Positions 19,310 to 30,180 of a stretch of DNA of 64,000 nt are shown here, in pieces. Location: positions 434,001 to 498,000 of the forward strand of contig NZ_CP056030.1 in the NCBI RefSeq assembly GCF_013374995.1. The letters run 5' to 3'. Numbering within the stretch: position 1 is the first letter of the stretch; each line of letters begins with the position of its first letter. Below the pieces are notes generated by a model, which was given only the letters and a program-made list of their open reading frames with translations, was not told the origin of the DNA and searched no databases. Made by a program: the position numbers and the translations under genes. The DNA is from Pseudomonas eucalypticola. GTDB lineage: Bacteria; Pseudomonadota; Gammaproteobacteria; Pseudomonadales; Pseudomonadaceae.

Positions 19310-20107
19310 ATGAAGAAGTATCTGTCGATGCTGCTGCTGGGCGTCATGGCGCTGGGCGCAGTCGGTTCCGCCCAGGCGGGTGCCATCGATGAAGCGGTCA
19401 AGCGCGGTACCTTGCGGGTGGGCATGGACCCCACCTACATGCCGTTCGAAATGACCGACAAGCGCGGCGAGATCATCGGCTTCGAAGTGGACCTGCTCAA
19501 GGCCATGGCCAAGTCCATGGGCGTCAAGCTGGAACTGGTGTCCACCAGCCTGGACGGTATCATTCCGGCCCTGCTGACCGACAAGTTCGACATGATCGGC
19601 AGCGGCCTGACCCTGACCCAGGAACGCAACCTGCGCATCAACTTCAGCGACCCCTTCATCGTGGTCGGCCAGACCCTGCTGATCCGCAAGGACCTGCAAG
19701 ACAAGATCAAGTCCTACAAGGACCTCAACGACCCCCAGTACCGCCTGACCTCCAAGGTGGGTACCACCGGCGAGATGGTCTCGCGCAAGCTGATGGCCAA
19801 GGCCCAGTACCACGGCTATGACAACGAACAGGAAGCGGTGATGGACGTGGTCAACGGCAAGGCGGATGCCTTCGTCTACGACTCGCCCTACAACGTCGTG
19901 GCCGTGGACAAGGCCGGCAATGGCAAGCTGCTGTTCCTGGACAAGCCGTTCACCTACGAGCCGCTGGCCTTTGGCCTGAAGAAGGGCGACTACGACAGCC
20001 TGAACTTCATCAACAACTTCCTGCGCCAGGCCCACGAAGACGGCTCTTACGATCGCATCCACGACAAGTGGTTCAAGAGCACCAAGTGGCTCCAGGACAT
20101 GGAATAA
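19310..20107 (+). CDS. Periplasmic amino-acid-binding protein of an ABC transporter
   Basis: The 265-residue protein has a signal peptide (KKYLSMLLLGVMALGAVGSAQAG). The binding-protein fold follows, with GTLRVGMDPTYMPFEMTDKRG and GFEVDLLKAMAK, the usual ligand-pocket start of glutamine/polar amino acid binding proteins. The ATG at 19310 follows TTAGGGGA; the in-frame extension upstream has no family match. A permease and an ATPase follow. The exact ligand is not determined; glutamine or another polar amino acid is usual for the family. A perfect hairpin just after the gene probably gives the binding protein higher expression than the membrane parts. Confidence 0.88.
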   Translation: MKKYLSMLLLGVMALGAVGSAQAGAIDEAVKRGTLRVGMDPTYMPFEMTDKRGEIIGFEVDLLKAMAKSMGVKLELVSTSLDGIIPALLTDKFDMIGSGLTLTQERNLRINFSDPFIVVGQTLLIRKDLQDKIKSYKDLNDPQYRLTSKVGTTGEMVSRKLMAKAQYHGYDNEQEAVMDVVNGKADAFVYDSPYNVVAVDKAGNGKLLFLDKPFTYEPLAFGLKKGDYDSLNFINNFLRQAHEDGSYDRIHDKWFKSTKWLQDME

Positions 20108-20131
20108 CCCCCTTCGTCCTTGTCTGACACC

Positions 20132-20155
20132 AACGCGCGGGCATGCCCGCGCGTT
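20132..20155 (+). terminator. Intercistronic hairpin (attenuator or mRNA stabiliser)
   Basis: AACGCGCGGGC (20132-20142) and GCCCGCGCGTT (20145-20155) are perfect complements separated by AT. The hairpin lies between the binding-protein stop and the permease start and has only a short TT at its end. Such hairpins commonly protect the upstream mRNA or attenuate read-through so that the binding protein is made in excess. Confidence 0.6.
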
Positions 20156-20175
20156 CGCATTTACGGAACGCAGTA

Positions 20176-21138
20176 GTGATCAAACACAAGAAAGCCCAGT
20201 GGCCCTGGCATGGGCTGACGGCGCTGGTCCTGGTGGGCCTGGCTGTCGCCCTGTTTTACGCGACGTCGCTGATCTCCTATGAGTGGCGCTGGAACCGCGT
20301 GCCCCAGTACTTTGCCTACCAGGCCGAAGACGTGCAGCGCGCCGCTGGCAACGGCACCGTCGAAGCCGTCGATGCCCAAGGCAAGATGGCCCGGGTGACG
20401 CTCAAGGATGAGGACGGCGACCAGCAAGTGCTCAGCGTGGCCCAGGACAGTGTGAGAGTGTCCCAGGGCGACGATGTCTCCGAAGGTGACCCGGTAGGCG
20501 TTACCCGCCATTGGGCGGCGGGGCCGCTGGCGTGGGGCCTGTGGGCTACGGTGTGGATTTCGGTGGTGTCGGGCGTTATCGGCCTGTTCATCGGGCTGGT
20601 GGCCGGCTTGTGCCGGTTGTCCAGCAACCCCACCCTGCGCGACCTGTCCACGGTGTATGTGGAACTGGTGCGCGGCACCCCCTTGCTGGTGCAACTGTTC
20701 ATTTTCTACTTCTTCATTGGCACTGTGCTCAACCTGTCCCGGGAATTCGCCGGGGTAGCGGCGCTGTCGCTGTTCACCGGTGCCTATGTCGCTGAGATCG
20801 TCCGGGCCGGGGTGCAGTCCATCGCCCGTGGCCAGGGCGAGGCGGCACGGTCCCTGGGCCTGAGTGCTGGCCAGTCCATGCGCCATGTGATCCTGCCCCA
20901 GGCCTTCAAGCGCGTGCTGCCGCCACTGGCCGGGCAGTTCATCAGCCTGGTCAAGGACACTTCCCTGGTTTCGGTCATTTCCATCACCGAGCTGACCAAG
21001 AGCGGCCGCGAAGCCATCACCACCTCGTTTTCCACCTTCGAGATCTGGTTCTGCGTGGCGGCCCTGTATTTGCTGATCAACCTGCCGCTGTCGCACCTTG
21101 CCAGCCGGCTTGAGCGGAGGCTTGCACAAAGTGATTGA
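20176..21138 (+). CDS. ABC transporter permease with an N-terminal extra-membrane insert
   Basis: This 320-residue inner-membrane protein is the permease of the amino-acid ABC operon. The C-terminal 215 residues are a normal HisM/GlnP domain: [17 protein letters not shown] and the EAA loop [24 protein letters not shown]. Between the first membrane segment (about residues 13-33) and the rest lies an insert of roughly 80 residues, rich in beta-type, charged sequence ([20 protein letters not shown] and following), absent from enterobacterial homologues. The GTG at 20176 is preferred over an upstream in-frame ATG because GGAACG precedes it and the known N-terminus fits. It overlaps the ATPase gene by 8 bases. 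Confidence 0.87.
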   Translation: MIKHKKAQWPWHGLTALVLVGLAVALFYATSLISYEWRWNRVPQYFAYQAEDVQRAAGNGTVEAVDAQGKMARVTLKDEDGDQQVLSVAQDSVRVSQGDDVSEGDPVGVTRHWAAGPLAWGLWATVWISVVSGVIGLFIGLVAGLCRLSSNPTLRDLSTVYVELVRGTPLLVQLFIFYFFIGTVLNLSREFAGVAALSLFTGAYVAEIVRAGVQSIARGQGEAARSLGLSAGQSMRHVILPQAFKRVLPPLAGQFISLVKDTSLVSVISITELTKSGREAITTSFSTFEIWFCVAALYLLINLPLSHLASRLERRLAQSD

Positions 21139-21865
21139 AGTACGTGATCTGGTGAAAGTCTTCGACACCCGTGGCCACGTGGTAAGGGCCGTGGACCATG
21201 TGACCACGCAAGTGGCCAAGGGCGAAGTGCTGGTAGTGGTAGGGCCGTCGGGTTCGGGCAAGTCGACCTTCCTGCGTTGTTTGAACGGCCTGGAGCAGTT
21301 CGACGACGGCACGGTGAGCATCGACGGACTGTCGCTGGCCGACCCGAAAACCGACATCAACGCCTACCGGCGTGAAGTGGGCATGGTGTTCCAGCACTTT
21401 AACCTGTTTCCGCACATGACGGTGTTGGAGAACCTGTGCCTGGCGCAGAAGATCGTGCGCAAGCGCAGCAAGAAAGAGCGTGAGCAGAAGGCCCTGGCGT
21501 TGCTCGATAAAGTGGGTATTGGCCAGAAGGCCAACGAGTACCCATCACGCCTGTCCGGCGGCCAGCAACAGCGCGTGGCCATCGCCCGTGCCCTGGCCAT
21601 GGACCCCAAGGTCATGCTGTTTGACGAGCCCACCTCGGCGCTGGACCCGGAGATGGTCGGCGAGGTACTGGACGTCATGAAGACCCTGGCCCTGGAAGGC
21701 ATGACCATGATCTGCGTCACCCACGAAATGGGCTTCGCCCGCGAAGTGGCGCATAGGGTGCTGTTCTTCGACCACGGCAAACTGCTGGAAGACTCGCCGC
21801 CCGAGCAGTTCTTCACCGAACCCAAAGACCCCCGCGCCCAGGCCTTCCTGCGCCAAGTGCTCTGA
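21131..21865 (+). CDS. ABC transporter ATP-binding protein, GlnQ type
   Basis: The 244-residue ATPase drives the preceding permease. Walker A is GPSGSGKST, the Q-loop is in [17 protein letters not shown], the signature is [16 protein letters not shown], Walker B is [14 protein letters not shown], and the switch His is in [10 protein letters not shown]. The GTG start at 21131 lies inside the end of the permease gene. No partner beyond the single permease is present, so the channel is probably a homodimer of that permease. Confidence 0.92.
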   Translation: MIEVRDLVKVFDTRGHVVRAVDHVTTQVAKGEVLVVVGPSGSGKSTFLRCLNGLEQFDDGTVSIDGLSLADPKTDINAYRREVGMVFQHFNLFPHMTVLENLCLAQKIVRKRSKKEREQKALALLDKVGIGQKANEYPSRLSGGQQQRVAIARALAMDPKVMLFDEPTSALDPEMVGEVLDVMKTLALEGMTMICVTHEMGFAREVAHRVLFFDHGKLLEDSPPEQFFTEPKDPRAQAFLRQVL

Positions 21866-21968
21866 CTACGCGCGGCGCCCCCAGGTCCGCTACTACGCAG
21901 TCCGTGTAGCAGCGGACCCGGCCGCGTCCTAGCCGCCGCGTAAAGCCAGGCGTACCGAGTCGCCACAT

Positions 21969-21996
21969 TCCCGAGCTTCGCCCTATCCTCCAGGGC
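21969..21996 (-). repeat. Degenerate REP-like element
   Basis: TTCCCGAGCTTCGCCC is identical to the outer part of the REP-like unit at 323 and in the 12.4-kb array, but the head has drifted to TATCCTCCAGGG instead of GGTCCCACAGGG. It lies between the convergent ABC ATPase and chemoreceptor genes. Confidence 0.55.
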
Positions 21997-22005
21997 GGAC
22001 GCCTC

Positions 22006-23580
22006 TCACACCCTGAACCGCCCCACCAGCCCCTGCAAATGAGTACCCAGGCGCGCCAGTTCGATACTGGACGCAGCGGTTTCTTCACTGGCGGCGGAGG
22101 TTTGATCCGACACATCGCGCACGGTCATCACGCTGCGATTGATCTCTTCAGCCACGGCGCTCTGCTGCTCGGCCGCCGCAGCGATCTGCTGGTTCATGTT
22201 CTGGATGGTCGATACCGTGCGGGTGATGCTTTCCAGTGAGCTGCCCGCGCGGCGGCTCAGTTCCACGCTGCTCTCGGTCAGGGTGCGGCTGTTGTCCATC
22301 ACCGTGGCCACCTGTTGGGTGCCGCTTTGCAGCCCGGCGATCAACTGCTCGATTTCCTCGGTGGACTTCTGCGTGCGCTGGGCCAGGCTGCGCACTTCGT
22401 CGGCGACGACGGCGAAGCCGCGCCCAGCCTCGCCGGCGCGGGCGGCCTCAATGGCGGCGTTGAGGGCCAGCAGGTTGGTCTGCTGGGCGACGGACTTGAT
22501 CACGTCCAGCACGCCACCGATCTTGTCGCTTTCGCGCTTGAGCTGCCCCATGGCTTCGGTGGAGTGGCCCACTTCGGCCGCCAGGCGCTCGATCTGCTCG
22601 ATGGCCTCGCTCACTACCCGGTCACCCTCCCGAGCCTGCTGGTCGGCCGCCACGGCGGCTTCGCTGGCGTGTTCGGCGTTGCGGGCCACTTCCTGCACGG
22701 TGGCGGCCATCTGGTTCATGGCGGTGGCCACCTGATCGGTTTCCACTTTCTGGCTGGTGACACCGGCGCTGGTCTGCTCCGTCACCGCTGAAAGCTCTTC
22801 GGCGGCGCTGGCTAATTGGGTAATGCCGTCGCTGATGCCGCCGATCAGCGTACGCAGGCCCACGGTCATGCGTTGCAGGCTGTTCTGCAGTTGACCCAGC
22901 TCGTCACGGCGGTCGACGCTGTGGTCATGGCTGAGATCGCCAGCGGCTACCTCATCCATGATCGTCAGGGTGGCCTGCAACGGGCGAACGATCTGCCGGG
23001 TAATGGCAAAACCGGCCAGCAGGCTGAAGACCACCGCCATGATTGCGGCAACGCTTAGCCATAACCGGGCATTGGCCGCATCGGCATCGCGTTTGCTGGT
23101 TTGGGATTTGCTCAGCTCGTCGCTCATGTCCAGCAGCACGCTGCCGGCATCGCCCAAGCGTTTGAACAGGGCGGTGTTGTCGCTACTGCCGGTTTTCTGC
23201 ACCTGCTCCAGTTGGTCCAATGCCTGGCGATACTGGCGGGCGGCTTCAATCTGGCGGTCGACGCGGCTCAAGTCTTCGGGGTCTGTCAGCTGCTGGCGTG
23301 CGGTGGCCAGCTGGCGATCCAGGCTATTGAGCACGTCCAGCAGTTTGTCGGTGGTGGCGGCCTGCGTCGCGACCTGAAGGCGGGTGATACGCAGGTCACG
23401 GGTCAGGTCACCCACGTGGGCGATGGTATTGAGCTTGTCGCCCCTGCTGATCAAGGCATCGAGGCCGGTCCAGCCGGTGCTGGTGGTCAGCAGGGCCATG
23501 AGCAGGACCAGGCCGAAGCCCAGTATCAGTTTGCGCCGAACACTGATATGTCCAAGGTGGTATTGCATCCAACGGTACAT
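22006..23580 (-). CDS. Methyl-accepting chemotaxis protein, four-helix-bundle sensor
   Basis: This 524-residue chemoreceptor has a first membrane segment at about residues 18-36, a periplasmic region of about 130 residues that looks all-helical (four-helix bundle type), and a second membrane segment near 170-195. A HAMP domain and a cytoplasmic signalling domain follow, with the conserved hairpin tip [26 protein letters not shown]. The ligand cannot be read from the sequence. It stands alone, convergent with the ABC operon and downstream of rsmE, with no che genes nearby. Confidence 0.93.
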   Translation of the reverse strand: MYRWMQYHLGHISVRRKLILGFGLVLLMALLTTSTGWTGLDALISRGDKLNTIAHVGDLTRDLRITRLQVATQAATTDKLLDVLNSLDRQLATARQQLTDPEDLSRVDRQIEAARQYRQALDQLEQVQKTGSSDNTALFKRLGDAGSVLLDMSDELSKSQTSKRDADAANARLWLSVAAIMAVVFSLLAGFAITRQIVRPLQATLTIMDEVAAGDLSHDHSVDRRDELGQLQNSLQRMTVGLRTLIGGISDGITQLASAAEELSAVTEQTSAGVTSQKVETDQVATAMNQMAATVQEVARNAEHASEAAVAADQQAREGDRVVSEAIEQIERLAAEVGHSTEAMGQLKRESDKIGGVLDVIKSVAQQTNLLALNAAIEAARAGEAGRGFAVVADEVRSLAQRTQKSTEEIEQLIAGLQSGTQQVATVMDNSRTLTESSVELSRRAGSSLESITRTVSTIQNMNQQIAAAAEQQSAVAEEINRSVMTVRDVSDQTSAASEETAASSIELARLGTHLQGLVGRFRV

Positions 23581-23693
23581 GCGCTTGCACTCCTAGCGAG
23601 CAGACAGGGCGTAATGCCTTAGCGTGACCTTGTATCGGCTTGGTGCAAAGGTTCTGTAATACCGTGGATCGGACTTTTCCGGGCCCTGGGCGC

Positions 23694-24401
23694 CTAGAAC
23701 AAACGGGCGAGCAGGGCGGTGACGGCGGTTTCGACGCGCAGGATGCGCTCGCCCAGTTGTACCGGGCGCAAGCCGGCCTTGGCCAGCAGGTCGACCTCGT
23801 AGGGGATCCAGCCACCCTCGGGGCCGATGGCCAGGGTTACCGGTTCCTGCAGGGCGCGCGGGCAGGGTGGGTAGTTGCCGGGGTGGCCGACCAGTCCCAG
23901 GGTGCCATCGGTGATAGCGGGCAGGCGGTCTTCGACGAAAGGCTTGAAGCGCTTTTCGATGATGATCTCGGGGAGCACCGTGTCGCGGGCCTGCTCCAGC
24001 CCCAGCACCAGGTTTTCGCGGATGGCCTCCGGCTGCAGAAACGGTGTCTGCCAGAAGCTTTTCTCCACGCGGTAGCTGTTGACCAGAATCACCTTGGCAA
24101 CGCCCATGGTGGCCACGGTCTGAAACACCCGGCGCAGCATTTTCGGGCGCGGCAGGGCCAGTACCAGGGTCAGCGGCAGTTTGGCTGGCGGTGCCTGGTC
24201 CAGTACCACCTGCAGTTCCGCTTCGCGGGTCTCCAGGCGCACCACCTCGGCCCGGCCCATCAGCCCGCCGATGCGCCCCACGCGCACACTGTCGCCCACG
24301 GCCACGCCATGGACTTCCTGCATGTGGGTCAGGCGGCGATCGCGCAGGATCACCCGGTCGGCCGCGGTGAAGTCGGCCTCCTCAAGCAGTAACAGGTTCA
24401 C
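23694..24401 (-). CDS. rsmE: 16S rRNA m3U1498 methyltransferase
   Basis: RsmE methylates N3 of U1498 in 16S rRNA with S-adenosylmethionine. The 235-residue protein has an N-terminal PUA-like region ([20 protein letters not shown]) and a C-terminal SPOUT domain with the knot motifs [21 protein letters not shown] and [17 protein letters not shown]. The GTG start overlaps the tatC stop by 4 bases, so it is the last member of the his-tat transcription unit. Confidence 0.93.
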   Translation of the reverse strand: MNLLLLEEADFTAADRVILRDRRLTHMQEVHGVAVGDSVRVGRIGGLMGRAEVVRLETREAELQVVLDQAPPAKLPLTLVLALPRPKMLRRVFQTVATMGVAKVILVNSYRVEKSFWQTPFLQPEAIRENLVLGLEQARDTVLPEIIIEKRFKPFVEDRLPAITDGTLGLVGHPGNYPPCPRALQEPVTLAIGPEGGWIPYEVDLLAKAGLRPVQLGERILRVETAVTALLARLF

Positions 24402-25183
24402 GGCAAGGTTGCTGGCGGCTGGTCGTCTTTGTCGCTGGTTTCTTCAGCGTCGCCACGCTTGCTCACCAGGCCGCCGAACAGCACGCCGATCTCGAACAGC
24501 AGCCACATGGGCACTGCCAACAGCGTCTGCGAGAAGATATCGGGCGGGGTAAGAATCATGCCGACCACGAAGCAGCCGATGATCACGTAGGGGCGCATCT
24601 TCTTCAGCTGCGCCACGTCGACCACGCCGATCCATACCAGCAACACCACGGCCACCGGGATCTCGAAGGCCACGCCGAAGGCGAAGAACAGGGTCATGAC
24701 GAAATCGAGGTAGCTGGTGATGTCGGTCATCATCTCCACGCCAGCCGGGGTGGCGGCGGCGAAGAACTTGAAGATCAGCGGGAAGACCAGGAAATACGCA
24801 AAGGCCATGCCGCAGTAGAACAGCAGGATGCTGGACACCAGCAACGGTACCGCGACGCGCTTTTCATGCTTGTACAAGCCGGGGGCGATGAAGCCCCAGA
24901 TCTGGTGCAGGATCACCGGGATGGCCAGGAACAGCGAGACCATCATGGTCAGCTTCAGCGGCGTGAGGAAAGGCGAGGACACGTCGGTGGCGATCATCGT
25001 CGCCCCGGCCGGCAGGTACTGGCGCAGCGGAATGGAGACGAAGGTGTAGATCTGCTGGGTAAAGGCGAACAGGCCGGCGAAGATGATGAAAATCGCGGCT
25101 ACGCAGCGCAGCAGTCGGGTACGCAACTCGGTAAGGTGCGAGACCAGCGGCATGGGCTGGTCGTTTTCGGGAATATTGCTCAT
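24398..25183 (-). CDS. tatC: Sec-independent protein translocase subunit TatC
   Basis: TatC is the inner-membrane receptor for twin-arginine signal peptides and forms the translocase core with TatB. The 261-residue protein has six hydrophobic segments and the N-terminal signature [15 protein letters not shown] near residue 13, whose Glu is needed for signal-peptide binding. It overlaps tatB by 4 bases and rsmE by 4 bases. The C-terminal tail is polar and short, as usual. Confidence 0.96.
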   Translation of the reverse strand: MSNIPENDQPMPLVSHLTELRTRLLRCVAAIFIIFAGLFAFTQQIYTFVSIPLRQYLPAGATMIATDVSSPFLTPLKLTMMVSLFLAIPVILHQIWGFIAPGLYKHEKRVAVPLLVSSILLFYCGMAFAYFLVFPLIFKFFAAATPAGVEMMTDITSYLDFVMTLFFAFGVAFEIPVAVVLLVWIGVVDVAQLKKMRPYVIIGCFVVGMILTPPDIFSQTLLAVPMWLLFEIGVLFGGLVSKRGDAEETSDKDDQPPATLP

Positions 25184-25635
25184 GGGGCTCGCGGCGGCTG
25201 TGTCGGATCGTGAGGCGGGGTGTGCTCGCCGGGAACTTGCTCGGGTATCGGCTGCCCGGCCGCGGGGGCATGCCCGGGCTGCGCGGTGTGGCTATCGCGG
25301 CCCAGGTCGGCGCCCGCGGGGGGCGGGGGCGTTTCGATGGTTGCGGCCGAGGGCTGCGGCTGTGCAGGCGCGGGGTTGATCGCCTGCTGCATCGGGTTCA
25401 GGATCTTTCTGGCTTCCTGCTCCAGCGACATGATGTGCTCGTTGTGCAGTTGCCGACGAATCTCGTCGGCGCCGATTTCACGCTCCACTTCCGCCTTGAT
25501 GGCATTGAAGCTGCGCTTGAGCCGGCCTACCCACAAGCCTGCGGTGCGCGCGGCGCCTGGCAGGCGCTCGGGGCCGAGCACGAGCAGGGCTACCAGGCCT
25601 ACCAGAAGCAATTCGCTGAAGCTGATCCCGAACAT
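25180..25635 (-). CDS. tatB: Sec-independent protein translocase subunit TatB
   Basis: The 151-residue protein begins with the TatB signature [22 protein letters not shown]: a single membrane helix with an early Glu and the LGPERLP hinge, then an amphipathic helix. The C-terminal third is Pro/Ala-rich and low in complexity. The N-terminal Phe-Gly-Ile-Ser pattern separates it from TatA. It begins 3 bases after the tatA stop. Confidence 0.95.
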   Translation of the reverse strand: MFGISFSELLLVGLVALLVLGPERLPGAARTAGLWVGRLKRSFNAIKAEVEREIGADEIRRQLHNEHIMSLEQEARKILNPMQQAINPAPAQPQPSAATIETPPPPAGADLGRDSHTAQPGHAPAAGQPIPEQVPGEHTPPHDPTQPPRAP

Positions 25636-25638
25636 GAC

Positions 25639-25905
25639 TTAGTCTTTCCTGATCGGCTCTTCGACCTTCTGGGCCGTGGCGTCGATGGTGTGTGGCTGGC
25701 TCAGGGGCGAAGTGGCCTGGGGGTGAACGGGCTGGGCAGGCGGTACCGGCTGCTCGGCGGGCTTGTCGTCATCGTTCATGGCCTTGCGAAAGCCCTTGAT
25801 CGACTCACCGACGTCGGTGCCCAGGTTTTTCAGCTTCTTGGTACCGAATACCAGTACCACGACGATCAGGATGACAATCCAGTGTTTCCAGTCAAAGAGA
25901 CCCAT
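25639..25905 (-). CDS. tatA: Sec-independent protein translocase subunit TatA
   Basis: TatA oligomerises to form the transient passage for folded proteins. The 88-residue protein has one membrane helix ([18 protein letters not shown]), the [10 protein letters not shown] hinge and an amphipathic helix ending in [11 protein letters not shown] Pro/Gln-rich tail follows. The WKHWIVILI start and absence of an early Glu identify TatA rather than TatB. It follows hisE by 24 bases. Confidence 0.95.
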   Translation of the reverse strand: MGLFDWKHWIVILIVVVLVFGTKKLKNLGTDVGESIKGFRKAMNDDDKPAEQPVPPAQPVHPQATSPLSQPHTIDATAQKVEEPIRKD

Positions 25906-25929
25906 GGGGCAATTCCTCGTTCAAATACG

Positions 25930-26262
25930 TTATGAAGGCTGGCGCGCGGCTTTTTCGGCGTGGCCAGACAGCCCGAAACGGCGGTCCAGTTCGTCCAGGA
26001 CGGCCTGCGGGTGTTGGCCCAGCGCAGCCAGCATCACCAGGCTATGGAACCACAGATCGGCGGTTTCATAGATGACATCGCTGTAATCTCCGCTGATGGC
26101 GGCGTCCTTGGCGGCGATGATGGTCTCCACGGACTCTTCGCCGACCTTTTCCAGAATCTTGTTCAGGCCCTTGTGGTACAGGCTGGCGACGTAGGAGCTG
26201 TCGGGCTCGGCGCCTTTGCGCGACTCCAGCACTTCGGCGAGTCGGGTCAGGGTGTCATTCAT
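25930..26262 (-). CDS. hisE: Phosphoribosyl-ATP pyrophosphatase
   Basis: HisE hydrolyses phosphoribosyl-ATP to phosphoribosyl-AMP, the second step of histidine synthesis. The 110-residue protein has the all-alpha MazG-like metal site [16 protein letters not shown] and ETADLWFH. The start at 26262 ([12 protein letters not shown]) gives the known family N-terminus; an upstream in-frame start would run deep into hisI. In enterobacteria HisI and HisE are fused, but here they are separate with an 8-base overlap. Confidence 0.95.
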   Translation of the reverse strand: MNDTLTRLAEVLESRKGAEPDSSYVASLYHKGLNKILEKVGEESVETIIAAKDAAISGDYSDVIYETADLWFHSLVMLAALGQHPQAVLDELDRRFGLSGHAEKAARQPS

Positions 26263-26656
26263 GGCTGTGTCCTGCCTGGTAGATGGCCTTCGGGTCCTTG
26301 AGCACGGGGTCGACGGTTTTCCATTCGCCGTTTTCGTGGACGCGATAGAAGCAGCTCTGACGACCAGTATGGCAGGCAATGTCGCCTACTTGTTCGACCA
26401 TCAGGATGATGACGTCGGCGTCGCAGTCCAGGCGCATTTCGTGCAGGTGCTGCACGTGGCCGGAGTCCTCGCCCTTGCGCCACAGCTTGCCGCGCGAGCG
26501 CGACCAGTAGATGGCGCGGTTCTCGGCCGCGGTCAGGGCCAGGGCCTCGCGGTTCATCCAGGCCATCATCAGCACGCGCCCGGTCTTGTGATCCTGGGCG
26601 ATGGCCGGTACAAGGCCATCGCTGTTCCAGTTGATCTCGTCCAGCCAGTCTTTCAT
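26255..26656 (-). CDS. hisI: Phosphoribosyl-AMP cyclohydrolase
   Basis: HisI opens the adenine ring of phosphoribosyl-AMP, the third step of histidine synthesis. The 133-residue protein has the zinc-binding cysteines in [13 protein letters not shown] and [12 protein letters not shown], and the metal Asp block RLDCDAD. The start [10 protein letters not shown] at 26656 is the usual N-terminus; an in-frame codon five residues earlier is possible. It heads the hisI-hisE-tat segment and lies 72 bases after the ubiB stop. Confidence 0.95.
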   Translation of the reverse strand: MKDWLDEINWNSDGLVPAIAQDHKTGRVLMMAWMNREALALTAAENRAIYWSRSRGKLWRKGEDSGHVQHLHEMRLDCDADVIILMVEQVGDIACHTGRQSCFYRVHENGEWKTVDPVLKDPKAIYQAGHSHE

Positions 26657-26728
26657 TTTTGACTCCGACAACGAGTTCGACTCGCTCGAACTCCTCTCTA
26701 GTGTGCCAGCCTCATGGGCGGCTGGCTA

Positions 26729-28333
26729 TCAACGCGCGACCAGGTAAAGGCCTGCGGCCAGCATCACCCAGGCCGGCCAGGCGGCCAGGGTGTCGATGGC
26801 ACCGCCCGTGGCGGCCAGTGTGGCACCACCGGCCAGCAGCACGCCACCCACCACCCGCACCAGGCGCCGTTCGTTGGGCTGGCGCCACGGCGGCGAGGGG
26901 TCGCGGGCATGCGGTTGCGACATGCGTTCGAGCAGGTCGCGGGTCATGTTGGCCAGGTGGGGCAATTGCTCCACTTGCGATTGCACGTTATGGAACAGGT
27001 TCTTGGGGCTCATGCGCTCGCGCATCCAGCGTTCCAGGAACGGCTGGGCGGTGGTCCACAAGTCCAGGTCCGGGTAGAGCTGGCGGCCCAGGCCTTCGAT
27101 GTTCAGCAGGGTTTTCTGCAGAAGAACAAGCTGCGGCTGCACTTCCATGTTGAAGCGCCGGGCGGTCTGGAACAGGCGCATCAGCACCTGGCCGAAGGAA
27201 ATGTCCTTCAACGGCTTCTCGAAGATCGGCTCGCACACGGTACGGATCGCCGCTTCGAACTCGTTGAGCTTGGTTTCCGCCGGTACCCAGCCTGAGTCGA
27301 TGTGCAATTGCGCTACACGCCGGTAGTCACGCTTGAAGAACGCAAACAGGTTGCGCGCCAGGTAATCCTGGTCTTCGGGCGTGAGGCTGCCGACGATGCC
27401 GCAGTCGATGGCGATGTATTTCGGGCTCCACGGCGCCACGGTGCTGATGAAGATGTTGCCTGGGTGCATGTCGGCGTGGAAGAAGCTGTCGCGGAACACC
27501 TGGGTGAAGAAGATCTCCACCCCGCGCTCTGCCAGCAGCTTCATGTCGGTACGCTGGTCGGCCAGGGTGGCCAGGTCAGTGACCTGGATGCCGTAGATGC
27601 GCTCCATCACCAGCACCTTTGGCCGGCACCAGTCCCAGTACACCTGGGGCACGTAGAGCATGTCCGAGTCTTCGAAGTTGCGCCGCAGCTGGCTGGAGTT
27701 GGCGGCTTCGCGCAGCAGGTCCAGTTCGTCGTAGATGGTCTTCTCGTAGTCGGCCACCACGTCCACCGGGTGCAGCAGGCGGGCGTCGGCGGAAAACTTT
27801 TCTGCCCAGCGCGCCAGCAGGAACAGCCACGCCAGGTCCTGGCCGATGATCGGCTTGAGGCCGGGGCGCACTACCTTGACGACGACTTCTTCACCCGTGC
27901 GCAGTTGCGCCGAATGCACCTGGGCCACCGAGGCAGACGCCAGCGGCTCGACATCGAAGCGGCTGAACACCTCGCTGATGGTCTTGCCCAGTTGCTCTTC
28001 GATCAGTTTCACCGCCTGTTGCGGGTCGAAGGGTGGCACCCGGTCCTGCAGCAGCATCAGTTCATCGGCGATGTCTTCAGGCAGCAGGTCGCGGCGGGTG
28101 GACAGCAGTTGGCCGAACTTGATGAAGATCGGCCCCAGGTCCTGCAAGGCCAGGCGCAGGGCAGCGCCACGGCTGAGCTCCAGGCGCTTGCGCGGCAACC
28201 AGCGCCAGGGCATGCCAAAGCGCGTGATGCGCAGGAACCACGGCAGGGGGAGGGCAAATAGCAAGTCATCGAGACGGTAGCGGATCACGACGCGCTGGAT
28301 GCGCAACAAACGGCGGACGGCAAGCAGCTTCAT
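26729..28333 (-). CDS. ubiB: Ubiquinone biosynthesis protein UbiB (ADCK-like atypical kinase)
   Basis: UbiB is an atypical protein-kinase-like ATPase required for ubiquinone synthesis, probably by extracting lipid intermediates for the Ubi complex. The 534-residue protein shows the diagnostic KxGQ motif in [16 protein letters not shown] near residue 70, the Ala-rich loop [11 protein letters not shown], and [10 protein letters not shown] with the catalytic Asp. Two hydrophobic segments at the extreme C-terminus anchor it in the membrane. It overlaps ubiJ by 4 bases. Confidence 0.95.
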   Translation of the reverse strand: MKLLAVRRLLRIQRVVIRYRLDDLLFALPLPWFLRITRFGMPWRWLPRKRLELSRGAALRLALQDLGPIFIKFGQLLSTRRDLLPEDIADELMLLQDRVPPFDPQQAVKLIEEQLGKTISEVFSRFDVEPLASASVAQVHSAQLRTGEEVVVKVVRPGLKPIIGQDLAWLFLLARWAEKFSADARLLHPVDVVADYEKTIYDELDLLREAANSSQLRRNFEDSDMLYVPQVYWDWCRPKVLVMERIYGIQVTDLATLADQRTDMKLLAERGVEIFFTQVFRDSFFHADMHPGNIFISTVAPWSPKYIAIDCGIVGSLTPEDQDYLARNLFAFFKRDYRRVAQLHIDSGWVPAETKLNEFEAAIRTVCEPIFEKPLKDISFGQVLMRLFQTARRFNMEVQPQLVLLQKTLLNIEGLGRQLYPDLDLWTTAQPFLERWMRERMSPKNLFHNVQSQVEQLPHLANMTRDLLERMSQPHARDPSPPWRQPNERRLVRVVGGVLLAGGATLAATGGAIDTLAAWPAWVMLAAGLYLVAR

Positions 28334-28953
28334 GCGTTATCGCTGGAGTTGAGGGATCGGACGAGGCGCTCTAGGCGCGCTTCGAGGCGTTCGACATCGA
28401 CTTTGAGTTCGTCGAGTTCGGCGAACCTGGCTTCGGCTTCATGCTTGCCCACCAGGGTTCGTGTTTCTTCGGCCAGGTACTCGGCCATGTTCTGGTTCAC
28501 GCTGGCCACGCCTTTGCGTACCCAGCCGGCGTCGCGGCGCAGGTGGCTGCTGATCAATTGGCTGGCCACCGGGCCGAGCCAGCGTTGCAGCTCGTATTCC
28601 CAGTCCAGCTCCAGGTCCTGGAGCACGCCCACCAGCTCCAGCAGCACGCCGCTGTCGCCGCTCAGGTCGACCTGGGGGCTGTGCAGCACCGCGGGCTTGT
28701 CCTGGCTGACCGCCAGCTGTACCAGGCTGCTGGCCGGGGCCTGCAGCACGCAGTCGGCCGGCGCTGCCCATTGGCTGGCCAGCATCAGGCCTTCACCGCT
28801 GGGCAGGATGAACAGCTTCATGGCGGGCATCAGGCAATCGACTTCGATGACCTTGCCAGCCAGGCGCGCCAGCCGTGGCAGGGCGGTGCTGTCCAGGCGC
28901 AGCACACGGTTCAGGCCGTGTTCCGCGCTGGCGATCAGGCCGCTGTACAGCAT
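28330..28953 (-). CDS. ubiJ: Ubiquinone biosynthesis accessory factor UbiJ (SCP2 domain)
   Basis: The 207-residue protein has an N-terminal SCP2-type sterol-carrier fold (start about [20 protein letters not shown], with [13 protein letters not shown]) and a C-terminal coiled-coil segment ([23 protein letters not shown]). UbiJ organises the soluble ubiquinone-synthesis complex with UbiK. Its place between ubiE and ubiB, with overlaps of 1 and 4 bases, is the standard ubiE-ubiJ-ubiB operon. Confidence 0.9.
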   Translation of the reverse strand: MLYSGLIASAEHGLNRVLRLDSTALPRLARLAGKVIEVDCLMPAMKLFILPSGEGLMLASQWAAPADCVLQAPASSLVQLAVSQDKPAVLHSPQVDLSGDSGVLLELVGVLQDLELDWEYELQRWLGPVASQLISSHLRRDAGWVRKGVASVNQNMAEYLAEETRTLVGKHEAEARFAELDELKVDVERLEARLERLVRSLNSSDNA

Positions 28954-29723
28954 CAGGGCTTGATGCCCCGGTGCAGGGCGACGATGCCTGAGGTCATGTT
29001 GTGGTAGGTAACGCGGTCGAAACCGGCCTGCACCATCATGGCCTTGAGGGTTTCCTGGTCGGGGTGCATGCGGATCGATTCGGCCAGGTAGCGGTAGCTT
29101 TCCGAGTCGTTGGTGATCAGCTTGCCAGCCAATGGCATGAAGGCGAACGAGTAGGCATCGTAGACCTTGGACATCAGCTTGTTGGTGGGCTTGGAGAACT
29201 CCAGCACCAGCAGGCGGCCGCCCGGCTTGAGCACCCGCAGCATGGAGGCAATGGCGTCTTCCTTGTGGGTGACGTTGCGCAGGCCGAACGCGATGGTCAC
29301 GCAGTCGAAATAGTTGTCCGGGAACGGCAGCTTCTCGGCGTCGGCCTGGACGAACTTGACGTTGCCGGCCACGCCCAGGTCCAGCAGGCGGTCGCGGCCG
29401 ACCTTGAGCATGGACTCGTTGATGTCGGCCAGCACCACTTCACCGGTGCTGCCCACCAGGTTGGAGAACTTGCGGGTCAGGTCGCCCGTGCCGCCGGCGA
29501 TGTCCAGCACGCGGTTGCCGCTGCGCACGCCCGACAGTTCGATGGCGAAGCGTTTCCACAGCCGGTGCATGCCACCCGAAAGCACGTCGTTCATCAGGTC
29601 GTATTTGGCCGCTACCGAGTGGAACACCTCGGCGACCTTCTCGGCCTTCTTGCTTTCGGGCACATTCTTGTAGCCGAAGTGGGTGGTGGGTTCGGCATCG
29701 CTGGCTTTGCGCTGATCGGTCAT
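28953..29723 (-). CDS. ubiE: Ubiquinone/menaquinone biosynthesis C-methyltransferase
   Basis: UbiE C-methylates the quinone ring precursor using S-adenosylmethionine. The 256-residue product has the SAM-binding motif [14 protein letters not shown] and the family signatures [19 protein letters not shown] and [15 protein letters not shown]. The start at 29723 ([19 protein letters not shown]) is the conserved N-terminus; the open frame upstream runs across the divergent promoter region and is not expected to be translated. Confidence 0.96.
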   Translation of the reverse strand: MTDQRKASDAEPTTHFGYKNVPESKKAEKVAEVFHSVAAKYDLMNDVLSGGMHRLWKRFAIELSGVRSGNRVLDIAGGTGDLTRKFSNLVGSTGEVVLADINESMLKVGRDRLLDLGVAGNVKFVQADAEKLPFPDNYFDCVTIAFGLRNVTHKEDAIASMLRVLKPGGRLLVLEFSKPTNKLMSKVYDAYSFAFMPLAGKLITNDSESYRYLAESIRMHPDQETLKAMMVQAGFDRVTYHNMTSGIVALHRGIKP

Positions 29724-29861
29724 ATCGCTGTCACCGGAAAAAATTACTGGCCATTCTAATCCCCATGGCCGGCTTTGTCTTGGCAAGGCTGGGTTGCAGA
29801 TGGCTTGGCGGGCCAACCGCGATACTATAGGCAGCATTATCACTTATTCGGGAAGGGTCGG

Positions 29862-30140
29862 ATGACGCAAATCAGCGTTGAGCGCAAACACAGCCTGGGG
29901 CGCGAAGCGGCCCGGCAGAAAGCCGAGGTGCTGGTGGACGAACTAGCCAGGGAATACGACCTGCAGGCACGCTGGGACGGCGACACCGTGGAAGTGAAGC
30001 GCAGTGGTGCCAGTGGCACCATCCGCATCGACGATGACACCATTCGCGTGGACTTGAAGCTGGGCATGATGCTTTCGATCATGGGTTCGTCCATCAAGGG
30101 CGAGATCGAGAAGGCGCTGGACAAGGCCCTGGTGGCCTGA
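29862..30140 (+). CDS. Polyhydroxyalkanoic acid system family protein
   Basis: This 92-residue protein resembles the small PHA granule-system family (PHA_gran_rgn). It begins ISVERKHSLGREAARQKAE, has a beta-rich middle and ends in an amphipathic helix (GEIEKALDKALVA). The family is associated with PHA-producing bacteria, but its molecular role is unclear. It is divergent from ubiE and lies 2 kb from phaI-phaF, not within that operon. GGAAGGG at 29851-29857 supports the ATG at 29862. Confidence 0.8.
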   Translation: MTQISVERKHSLGREAARQKAEVLVDELAREYDLQARWDGDTVEVKRSGASGTIRIDDDTIRVDLKLGMMLSIMGSSIKGEIEKALDKALVA

Positions 30141-30180
30141 CCGGCGCTCCCGCTGTTGCCGGAAAGAGGGACGCCGCGGG

